Of a stretch of 64,000 bases of DNA, positions 13,259 through 22,195 are shown piece by piece. Source of the stretch: Phalacrocorax aristotelis (lineage: Eukaryota > Chordata > Aves > Suliformes > Phalacrocoracidae); NCBI RefSeq assembly GCF_949628215.1, contig NC_134283.1, positions 30,792,975 to 30,856,974 on the forward strand, written 5' to 3'. Numbering within the stretch: position 1 is the first letter of the stretch; each line of letters begins with the position of its first letter. Below the pieces are notes generated by a model, which made no database searches, was not told the DNA's origin, and was given only the letters and a program-made list of their open reading frames with translations. A program made the position numbers and the translations under genes.

Positions 13259-16200
13259 GTAAGCAGAGTACTTTGTGTCTGTCGGGTTTACTGAAGCATG
13301 CCTTAACATTCATTACTGCCAGCTGGCTGCAAAACTACTTCAGATAATCTGTGCAAGAAATGTGAATTGAGGTTAAGCTTTGCAGGATCTTAAACAGAAA
13401 CACAAACATCATGGTAAAAAAAAATCAAGTTAGGCCCTTTGAAGAGTTATTTCACAAGAATATAGACAAACCCACATTAAAGATTGCCCCTAGCTGTCAG
13501 CTCTTCATTCTCCAACTCCAAAACAGAAACTGAGGATTGATGCTGGTTTTTGTACTGGCTTTCTGGATGGCAGAAAGCTAAATCACTTCTACTCAGTGTG
13601 TCTTCATTTCCCTGCTGCTGGACTGCTGTGCATGTAGTATCTAGCACAGAAGAGTCCCAGACCTCATTTTGGCCTGAAAATTAATCAAAACCTCCCTAAA
13701 ATTCTTAAAGCAGTTTTTAGTTGATGTCTGAGCTCCTAGCTACCTGAAATTATAATTTTTGGTGTTTGTATAACAAAGGTAGTGTCATATCATGTATTGG
13801 AATATTAAAGTATTGTATTAGCCTCTCAAAAAATGTATGTTCTTGCCTTTTAAAAATATTGAGAATCTGTATGTTCTTCTAACTGGATATGTTCTGTGGG
13901 GGTACTGTTCTCAAACTGAAAGAAATGAGTCATGGGTTTAAGTGGCCTTTTAGTAAAACATTCAGTATTTGAGGCTTTCCAAATATGTCCTGCTCCGTAG
14001 TAGCTGCAGAAGACACTCATTGTGAATGATGACTGAAGTTTCTGCATGTATGTGTGCATGTGCATTTACTTTAAGAGGGTTATTAACAAGAGGTTTTTCA
14101 ACTAAATGTGAAAATAAAACACATTATGCTAATGTTTTACAATGCATGCGACCTCAAAGATTTAGACCTATAAAAAGTTTACGTTCAATTGCAGTATGGA
14201 CTTGATCATTTCCTACTGTGGTTGCCTTTCATTTTGTTATAAAAAGTAATCAAGTAAACAGCCTATTTATTTTTTTAACAAGTATGCAAAAATTTAAGTA
14301 TTTATTATCTTAATGTATTTCTGGATGTGTTTTGTGTTTTCAACCTACGTTCCAGTAAGTCCAAGGAACTCCAGTTACCCCAAGTAACTGCAGTAACTCC
14401 TTTAAGTGACACACCTTGAGTGACTCTTTCCTTCCCATGTGTGAAAAACAATCAGGCACAGAAGCTTCATCATTTCATGGATAGATAACTTCTTTCCTCT
14501 CTACTGAGGTTGACAAAGACTTGCCTTTTCTTTTTTTCCTGTGTCCCAGTCCCTTGAAATGTGATTCTCTCTTGGTTAATGACAATGGTAGTGCAACCAA
14601 GCTTAATAGTAACTCAGCTTAACAGCAGATATTATTTCATATTTTACACAGTTTTCTTTCACTTGGTTTCTAAACAGTGTGTATAACCTTAGAGTCATCG
14701 ATTTTGAGATCTCAGAGACTTTTTCATTTTTATACTCTCTGTACAGATTAACTTGCACATCCCAGAGGTAGTAAAGTAACTCTGAATTATAAAAACTTTG
14801 TACAGTGTCATCCCAGGCTTGTGATATTTTTGTTACATAGGGCTCCTATCCTTGACAGGTTTTTGTTTTTGCTAATCTGTCATCAAATGATCCTAATGAT
14901 CTACTATTTCTTAATGTACATCATACCTTATTGAAATAAGATCTCTAGTTTAGTATTTTTAGTTCATTGTTCAGTTTAGCCTAATTAGTTTTTAGTAGGA
15001 CTGTCCCATAAGTAAGTCTATGGCTTTCTTCTGGAGCTATTTTTGGAACAGGCTGCCCAGTGAGGTGGTGGAGTCACCATCCCTAGAGGTGTTCAAAAAA
15101 TATGTAGACGTGGCACTTCAGAGCATGATTTAGGAGATGTGCTAGTGTTGGCTTGACAGTTGGACTTGATGATCCTGGAGGTCTTTTCCAACCTTAATGA
15201 TTCTATGATTATATGATTTCATTTCAGAATCCTTCTCTTAAAAATGTAGTAGAAATTCTTATTTTTTCCTATTGCCCAGTGTATTCTATCCTTATGGATG
15301 ACAGTAACTTAACTATTTTATTTTTCTGCACATTGTTACACTTTCCTGGATTTGGAACATGTGAAAATATGTAATCATTTCATAGAGATCAGAGTAGAGA
15401 TGCTGGGTCATTCCACCTGACTGCCTGCATAGCACAGGGCACCGGGCTTCACCTGAATACCCATATATCGAGTATGAAGACTCAGGCTTGACTAATGCTG
15501 TGTGCTAGAGGCAAAGAATAGAAGAGACAAAAAAGTGCATGGCTGCTAGAATAGCAACGAAATAATTAAGGGAATTTAATGTCAGTTCCTTCCATCTTGA
15601 AAAGCTGGGCTGTAGTAATACAGAAAGGCATGTGAATTGCCTCCAGAGCGACAAACAGGCCAGTGACAGTCATTAGGTCATACACCTATTTGATTATTTT
15701 TCTCCATACCATTACTGTTTTTCCCAGTTAACAGCCATCCTTCACGTGGCTATAGAAACTGTTCTTCCCATTAGGAAAGCTTTTTTAAAACCAGCAATTT
15801 AAGATTCAAAAGGATGAAAATATGCCTCAAATGAGATTGTTCTTTAAGTCATGGACAAACACAGGTTACTGGAGCTAGACCCTTCTGAAGTTGGACAGTC
15901 CCTGGTGATCTCTGCTGTATCTCACACAAAGCAGAAGGTAGAGGAAGGAAGCACACATGCTGCAAACACTGTTTGGTACATTTGTTGCATTTCCCACCAG
16001 AGTTAATACTCCATTTGCTCCAGAGACCCTCCTGGGAGGGTTTTTTTTTTCTCTTCCTTTCAGGGGCAGCCCCATAATCCAGATAATTTCTACTGTAATA
16101 AAAACTTTTACAAAGCTGTTTTAAGGGCGGGTGTGGGGAATATGCAAGTCCATGTTACTATTTACTAGGTCATAGAATATGGAGGAATATAAGGAAAATA

Positions 16201-16276
16201 AAGGTCATTAATGTTGTTTGGAGCCATTACTGTATAATGAACTGTTGTACCAATCAGTGCCCTTTGTGTTTTTCAG
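13259..16276 (+). other. KCNIP1: KCNIP1 intron, 3.0 kb
   Basis: Non-coding. It holds one CR1 3'-end fragment (15044-15219). The stretch 14350-14410 has several loosely repeated AGTAACTCC-like words. Nothing else was recognised. The acceptor is GTTTTTCAG. Confidence 0.85.
15044..15219 (+). mobile_element. CR1 LINE 3'-end fragment
   Basis: The fragment runs from a conserved CR1 3' segment (GGAACAGGCTGCCCAGTGAG at 15046-15065) through GACTTGATGATCCT to the terminal TTCCAACCTTAATGATTCTATGATT. It is strongly 5'-truncated. The internal word GTAGACGTGGCACTTCAGAG links it to the fragment at 61304-61473 and separates it from copies A and B. Confidence 0.9.
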
Positions 16277-16347
16277 ATGCTAGTATGTATGCACATTATC
16301 TCTTTAATGCGTTTGACACTGCACAAAATGGCTCCGTGAAGTTTGAG
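16277..16347 (+). CDS. KCNIP1: KCNIP1 coding exon (EF-hand 2)
   Basis: This 71-base exon lies between TTTTTCAG and GTAATT, in phase 1 in and 0 out. It completes Asp66 and encodes residues 67-89, beginning ASMYAHYLFNAFD. The EF-hand 2 loop starts at Asp79 (DTAQNGSVKFE) and its twelfth residue, Asp90, comes from the next exon. Position 12 is Asp rather than Glu, the known reason this hand prefers magnesium or binds calcium weakly in KChIPs. Residue 69 is Met where I recall Thr in mammals. Confidence 0.97.
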
Positions 16348-17822
16348 GTAATTGTTTTGTTCCTCCTTAGATGCCTCTTTCTCAGTTTTGTGTTTTTAAG
16401 CTTCTCCATCCATTCTTCATTGTAAACTAGTAAGACTTGTTGGATTATGGCTAGAGTTTTCAGTCTAAAATCAGTTGATATTTTAAAATCTGGTTCACTT
16501 TAGCTTATGAAGATGAAGTTGCATGTTTTCTTTCACTAAAGAAACATACAGATCATATTATTCAGTACCAGGGGGAGAAAGTGCAGAGATTTATGTAGCA
16601 GAGAGGAGAGGTCAAGGACATTCCCATCCTGTGATTTGCACAGATAATTTGGATGTCAAAGAAAAGCCAGTACATTGTATATCTTCTTCAGTGATCATGC
16701 ATTGCAGGGTTACATTTGTATGTTCCTGGAATATGGAGGATTTTTAGCTTGTTCGATATATTGAACAAGCATCTCAGGTACTTAGTTCCTAGGGAAGCCA
16801 AATCCACCTTTTAACTAAAAGGCTTGTTGCTGTGGCTACAAATAGCCATCCTTCAAGCCCACACACATAGTTGGAGTGCAGTAAAGGGATTTGTTAAGTC
16901 ATACACCTGTAAAGGATAAACTTCATCATTCTGACGACAGTTTACTGTGATCATAAAACTAGACATCATAGGCAGTCTTGCCTTTGTCATCAAATGGCTA
17001 AGAACTCCAATAATTTCCAGGTAAGACTGAGAAATCAGTTAATTTATCAAATGTAAAATGGAAAAGTTACAATATGAATATGTGTGTGTCTGTAGAGATG
17101 GCTGCAGTGGGACTTTTGCATATGGCAGCTACTCAGTAGTTAGAGACTTCCAGAAACCTAAACAGACTGAGACGCAGCAAAAAAAGCTGAGCTTTCCTTC
17201 CTGGCAAAGCTGTCTCTCTAGTGGTTGTCAAACACAAGTGTTTTGTCCCCCTTTTTTTTTATTGTTCAGCAAATTAAAATTCCTCTGAGCCTTGGGAAAA
17301 AGGGACAATGGTTTCTAAGAGGTGATGCACTGCCCCATGCAGAGCTAATGGAGATAACATAGGAAGAATAAATACATTAAACGAGGTATCAGGAATCATA
17401 TAGCTCTGTTAGCCTGAAGCTCTGCCTGTACTAATAAATCCCTGTAGCAATGCTGCCTACAATGCCTGAGCCACCATGCAGTATAAACAATAAATCAAAG
17501 GTATTAGAAGCAATAACTTTACTGTAAACAAAAACTACAATTAAAATGCTGTGTTCCAGTCTGAGTAATTAGTGGTGGGAATCGCGTCTGGTCAAGTCTG
17601 ACAGATTTTGCCAGAGAACAAAACCTGAGGCTCCCTGTGTTAAAGGAGTTTGGGATCTTTCTGTCTCTCTCAAGGTGGACACAGAGAAAATGCTGGATTT
17701 TCTTCCTCCTTCACTAGCACTCTGGGTCTGGGGTTAAGAAAGCATCAGCTTCCATTCCTGCAGAAGGTGACTTAGAAGAGGATGTTATGAAAATTCACAT
17801 TTCTCTCTCTGCCTTGAACCAG
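16348..17822 (+). other. KCNIP1: KCNIP1 intron, 1.5 kb
   Basis: Non-coding. It contains a near-perfect 24-bp palindrome at 16747-16770. No transposable element was recognised. The acceptor CTTGAACCAG has a moderate pyrimidine tract just upstream. Confidence 0.85.
16747..16770. repeat. 24-bp palindrome, AT core
   Basis: GCTTGTTC (16747-16754) and GAACAAGC (16763-16770) are exact reverse complements. The centre ATATAT is itself palindromic. Only the G/T pair at 16755/16762 breaks full symmetry. Confidence 0.9.
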
Positions 17823-17930
17823 GATTTTGTGATGGCATTGTCCATTCTGTTGCGGGGAACTGTTCATGAAAAGCTAAGATGGACGTTTAATCTGTATGAC
17901 ATAAATAAGGATGGCTATATAAACAAGGAG
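17823..17930 (+). CDS. KCNIP1: KCNIP1 coding exon (between EF-hand 2 and 3, EF-hand 3 loop)
   Basis: This 108-base exon is phase 0 at both ends and encodes residues 90-125. It opens with [20 protein letters not shown], which forms the exiting helix of EF-hand 2 and the entering helix of EF-hand 3. It ends in the loop [11 protein letters not shown] (Asp115 to Glu125), and the twelfth loop residue Glu126 is the first codon of the next exon. The loop is canonical: Asp, Asn and Asp at positions 1, 3 and 5, Gly at 6, Ile at 8. This is one of the two high-affinity calcium sites of the family. Residue 93 is Met where mammals have Thr, as I recall. Confidence 0.98.
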
Positions 17931-18895
17931 GTAAGGCTGTTTCCCACAGATGTGGTTGATTTCTGAAGAGAGCTGTCTGGTTTCTGATGCCGAACACAAT
18001 TAATTCTGCGTGCAGCCAATTAAATGCAAATCAGACTGCACTTGAGCATTTATCTGTGTCGAAAGTGCACAGTGATCTTATATTGCATGATTTTGTAGAC
18101 GTATTTCCCTATATTAAGTGCTTTTAATGGATTGCTTTAGCCAGGAGCAAAATCCTAGTTACAGCTGTGAACAAGAACCTTTGCGAAGGGGAGAGTGGCA
18201 GTGACAATAGCTACTCGGTGGCTGAGGCACAAGGGGTTTCTGGCTGCTCTGGGGAGGTATGGTGTGGGCTCACCCGAAGAACTACAAGCCTCCAACACCA
18301 CTCCCAAATCCTGCATTATTATCTGGTTTTATCTTTTTATCTGGTATTGCTTGTTCCCTTTGTGGGAAGCCTTGGTTTTGAGCATGGCAACCAGAATATT
18401 TTGCAAATACACCTTGGTCTATCTTTTAAAAATTATTGTGCATACCTGAGGGCTTGTGCTTACTGCTACTGGTCATGGCGTTGTGTGGCAGTTTGTGCAA
18501 GGTGTGGAGAAGAGCTGGCCCCTGGCCCAGGAGGAGGCTCTGGGACAAGGTTGGCGCCACAGTGCTCAGGCCGAGCATACCGCTTGCAGCCCAGCACCGT
18601 CCCCAGCAGCTGCTGTGTCAGAGCACACATCCTGCAGTGCCGCCTGGCCAGAGGAGGGAAGTGAGCACTGCAGGCATCTCTAACACGGCTATGGCAAAGT
18701 CATGGCACAGTCAGAAAGAAGCACATGTTTTTTATAGATGAACTTGTATATGCTGGTAGGTCTGTCTTCATGCTCATGTATAGGCATCCTCGTGCTGTTT
18801 TGTAATAGGAGGGTGAAGGGTAGTAAAAGGAAGAAATGTGCTATCATTTCTATTAATTTCCCTTTTGTGTTTGTGCTGGCATGCCACTACTGCAG
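17931..18895 (+). other. KCNIP1: KCNIP1 intron, 1.0 kb
   Basis: Non-coding. The part at about 18480-18660 is clearly GC-richer than its surroundings and carries long open frames in more than one reading frame. These look like a composition effect, not a gene. The acceptor is CTACTGCAG. Confidence 0.85.
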
Positions 18896-19000
18896 GAAAT
18901 GATGGATATTGTAAAGGCAATTTATGATATGATGGGAAAGTACACATATCCAGTGCTCAAGGAAGATGCTCCAAGGCAGCATGTAGAAGTATTCTTCCAG
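18896..19000 (+). CDS. KCNIP1: KCNIP1 coding exon (EF-hand 3 to EF-hand 4 linker)
   Basis: This 105-base exon is phase 0 at both ends and encodes residues 126-160. It starts with the Glu126 bidentate ligand of EF-hand 3 ([19 protein letters not shown]) and continues to HVEVFFQ, the entering helix of EF-hand 4. The linker [11 protein letters not shown] shows Ala and Glu where I recall Thr and Asp in mammals. These are surface positions away from calcium ligands. The donor is GTACTT. Confidence 0.97.
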
Positions 19001-19577
19001 GTACTTGATTTTTAATGTGTTTTTTTCTTAACACTTGAGCTATGCACTGATATACTTTACTGTAAGTTTAGCTTCAAGTTCAATCCTATGCCCCGCTTTA
19101 TATTCCAATATAAACACTAGCAGCCATTCAGCCTACCAGTATCTGCTGATTTCCTGACTCCAGGGTATCCCATGTATCTCTTAGACCAACCCTTTGCAGT
19201 GGGATGTGCCCCATCCAGCAAGTCTGAAGCCTCTGCATGTGTTGCTGTCCTTCTGTGCTGCTTCTCTCAACTGCCCGTAAAGAGAGAGAGGAATATGGGT
19301 GCTGGTTGGTGAGGCAGTGAATAAATAAACGATGTAATAAGGGCAGAGGTTGCTGTGTATGTCAAGGAAGGAATAGCTGGAGATGACCTCAAAAGTGCTC
19401 CAAATACCAGAGTAAACAAGTCCTTAGCAGTCGGCAAATTTATTCAATGATGCTGAGTCTGTAATCTAAGCTTGTGAAGTGCCCTGGGTTTATTGAGGTT
19501 GCATCAAATAAGATATTATACTTTAACTGCAATGTTACCTGTGGAAACAAAAATATTTTTTTTATTTTATTTTGCAG
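19001..19577 (+). other. KCNIP1: KCNIP1 intron, 0.6 kb
   Basis: Non-coding. It ends in a strong T-rich tract and the acceptor TTTTGCAG. No repeat or element was recognised. Confidence 0.85.
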
Positions 19578-19640
19578 AAAATGGATAAAAACAAAGATGG
19601 TGTTGTAACTTTAGATGAGTTTATTGAATCGTGTCAGGAG
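19578..19640 (+). CDS. KCNIP1: KCNIP1 coding exon (EF-hand 4)
   Basis: This 63-base exon is phase 0 at both ends and encodes residues 161-181, [20 protein letters not shown] plus a final Glu. The EF-hand 4 loop is Asp163 to Glu174 ([12 protein letters not shown]), with Asp, Asn, Asp, Gly6 and Glu12 all present, so it should be a fully competent calcium site. The donor is GTAAGG. Ile in DEFIES replaces Leu of mammals (recalled), a conservative change. Confidence 0.98.
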
Positions 19641-21906
19641 GTAAGGACAAAATTATAACTACAATGAAAGGTCTAGCTCATGCTACAGCACTTGCTTTCC
19701 CTTTGGACAAACTCCATTTGAAACAAGATGCTGTTCAGTATTCCAGGTTTCCTTTCCTCTGTGAAATAGCCAGCTTCAAGACGGAGTTTCTGGTGGTGTT
19801 CTGTGAAGTCTGTGACTGAATAGGGAAGTAGGGTCAGGCAAATCATGGGACAGGGCCTCTTCATTACCAGTGCTAGTGGCCAGTACCTGATTCTGTAGAC
19901 AAGCAGATAACTCTAGAGAAAGCTCATAATGCCCTCAACCTTCCTTAGTGTTTTTTTTTTTTTGTTTGGGTTTTTTGGTTTTGGGTTGGTTTTTTTTAAG
20001 AGGCTGATATTGTCTCTGTGTGCTGCCTCTGGATGTCATTAGCAGGTACTGTGTTGCTGGAACTGCCCAGAGCCAAAGGTCTCTAAAAATCTTGTAGTTA
20101 CAGCACTGAATTATAAAACCAGTTGATGTTTTCGCAGTCAAATATTAAAAGCAAGTGCTGTCATCACAGCAATCTTTTTTTTTTTTCTGTTTTGGAAATA
20201 AGCTTGCTCTTGCAAATTCCATATATTAGGTTGGCTGTAATAAATATTTGCTGGTATTTTTAACACTGGCACAAAGACAAGCATCTGCATTGACATGCAG
20301 TTGGCCAAGTGTCTGTTGTCTTGCACTGTAATTAACTATGTGAATGTTTGCTTGGAGATATCTCTAATATTTAATCAGTACAATAATGGCATCTGCATTT
20401 TAGAAAGTTTATATTGGTGCTAAATATTTGCATACCAGCCCTCCTGTGTATTTTACTTTCCCTGGAAAATCTTTCCTGTTCTGCAGTCAGACAGCACTGA
20501 CAACTTCCGTACCTGAGCAATGGGAAGACGCTCACTGTGGAGGGCTAGGCTGGCTTCCCGCTGTTTCTGTGTTAAGTCTGGCTCTGGAAACATCCAGATT
20601 ACTTCTCAGTCAGGAACTTCAGGAGGCAAAATACTTCTTTGCAGATGCATAATACAAGGTTTACTTCATTCTTGGTCCTTCCTGATTGTTTATCTTATTT
20701 TTGGCCTCATCTTTAATTAGATCATTTCTGTTGTGTATTATTCTTTACATTCATAATTTGCCTTCAGGCTGGATGCGTGTGTATGATTAGTGGTCTCAGT
20801 ATTGAAGCACCTTTATTTACTTTTAACTGTTAGAGTTCATTTAATGCTCTGCCCTAGTTTAGGTTTGGTTCCTTCTGTTGACATACTTGCACTAGGAGCT
20901 GTAGAGTCTGATGCACTGTCATGTGTGCTTTCCTGGCAGATAGGAGTGAGCCCTGTAACATTAAGGTGTTTTGGTGGTTTTTTGTTTTTTTTTCTTTATG
21001 AAAAAGAAACCAAAGTGCACTATAGTACTTACCTCTGCCATTTCTGAGGATATGGCTGATGGCTAGTGAATTCCTAGCACTGCTTTGGAGAGGATGATGT
21101 GTTTCCCATACAAGCCAATATCTTCTGCTAGTACCCACCAAACTGTGTTAGAAGTGAGATAGATGGATGCAGCCTCAAAATAAAATAGAGGAATAAGATG
21201 CAACAGATTTTCATGCTACAGGCAAACAGGTATTCAACATTTGGAATAACTGAATTCTTGGGGGGGGGGGGGGGGGGAATCATCATGTTTTTTAATATTA
21301 CTCTGGTTATTACCTTGAAGTAGAATTTTGAGAATTCATGAGAAACAATCCAGGATTTCCCTTGTCTGTCTCCAAATTTCTCATGTGGATCTAGGAACTT
21401 CCAAGAGGCTGAGATTGCATGTATTTTGGGTTTGAGCTGGTTGTATTTCTGGAATGAAGTGGTCCTTCAAGGCAGCTTGCTTATCAGTTCAAAACCTGCA
21501 ATTTCGTTTGCACTTTTGAAGCATATTAGCTAAGTGCATATTTGCATATTCAGGGTCAATGAAATGCAGTTAAGGGCTGAAGTTTGAGGGCTCAGTACAG
21601 TCGCGAGCTCAATGCTGGTGTCTTGCTTTCTTCAGTAAAGCGCAGCCCTTGCTGAATGTCAAGCTTATGCAAAGATCCTGTGCTTGCATGCCTCAAACCA
21701 ACCAAGGCACCAAAGTATGAGACAACTGCTTTGCTGAATCAGGACCTGATCACTGAATCAGTTCCAGCTCATCAAGAATGAAAAGCTTTATGAAAGCAAG
21801 TCTGTTGCCTGCAGTGGCAGCTGCAGAACCCCTCCTGTGCCATGCAAAGTTACAAGTCGTGCTTGTCAGTGCTGGTTTTATGAAAATGTCTTCTCTTTGC
21901 TTTCAG
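19641..21906 (+). other. KCNIP1: KCNIP1 last intron, 2.3 kb
   Basis: Non-coding. It includes T-rich tracts near 19951-19998 and 20176-20186 and an 18-base G run at 21260-21277. No transposable element was recognised. The acceptor is TGCTTTCAG. Confidence 0.85.
21260..21277 (+). repeat. Poly-G run, 18 G
   Basis: An uninterrupted run of eighteen G residues lies in the last KCNIP1 intron. Runs of this kind are polymorphic, can fold as quadruplexes and are a common place for assembly length errors. Confidence 0.95.
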
Positions 21907-21954
21907 GACGACAACATCATGCGATCCTTACAGCTCTTTGAGAATGTGATGTAA
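21907..21954 (+). CDS. KCNIP1: KCNIP1 last coding exon with stop codon
   Basis: The coding part is 48 bases and encodes residues 182-196, DDNIMRSLQLFENVM, followed by TAA at 21952-21954. This C-terminal helix is nearly invariant in KChIPs. Glu replaces the Gln I recall in the mammalian LFQNVM end. It is the end of the 196-residue window product and of the protein. Confidence 0.98.
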   Translation, partial: DDNIMRSLQLFENVM

Positions 21955-22195
21955 CTGTGTCTGGTGAGCGCTGGAGGAGTCAGACACTTTCTGTGTAACA
22001 AAGACCTCCTTTCTGGGTGAAAGCTTTTTACAATTCAGCCATGTTCAGTGTGTGAGGATTTTGTATGACATCTCCAACCAAATGGCAACTGAATGCAACC
22101 GATCCCACCTCTTCTTCCCAAGAGATGCCGGTGGAGCTTTGTTTCGTTTTGGAAGCATGTGAATATTTTAATAAAACCTGACAAGAGACGACTGC
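21955..22195 (+). other. KCNIP1: KCNIP1 3' UTR (proximal form)
   Basis: Non-coding sequence runs from the stop codon to about 20 bases past the AATAAA at 22170. The exact cleavage point is not visible. Later AATAAA hexamers at 25777 and 26038 could serve longer transcripts, but nothing in the sequence proves this. Confidence 0.7.
22170..22175 (+). promoter_or_regulatory. KCNIP1: Poly(A) signal AATAAA of KCNIP1
   Basis: This is the first canonical hexamer after the stop codon, 216 bases downstream. The surrounding TTTTAATAAAACCTGACAAG looks like the end of mammalian KCNIP1 messages as I recall it. Confidence 0.75.

Larger units (their letters stand above)
4285..22195 (+). other. KCNIP1: KCNIP1 gene, 3' portion (seven coding exons plus 3' UTR)
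   Basis: The seven exons join with matching phases into a continuous 196-residue product, from the aspartate that opens DKIEDELEM to the C-terminal ENVM. KChIP1 is a neuronal calcium sensor-like EF-hand protein that binds the cytoplasmic N-terminus of Kv4 channels and alters their surface expression and inactivation (family knowledge). The exon lengths 125, 70, 71, 108, 105, 63 and 48 coding bases match the vertebrate KCNIP pattern as I recall it. The missing N-terminal part (about 31 residues in the common human isoform) is the isoform-specific region, encoded by far-upstream exons. Sequence similarity to mammalian KChIP1 is very high over the whole core. KCNIP2-4 share this core, but the [18 protein letters not shown] segment and the neighbouring GABRP favour KCNIP1. 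Confidence 0.95.

Noticed and set aside
18167-18664. 165-codon + frame inside a KCNIP1 intron.
   Set aside because: It lies in a GC-rich patch with competing open frames in other phases and no recognisable protein. It is also not spliced into the KCNIP1 frame.
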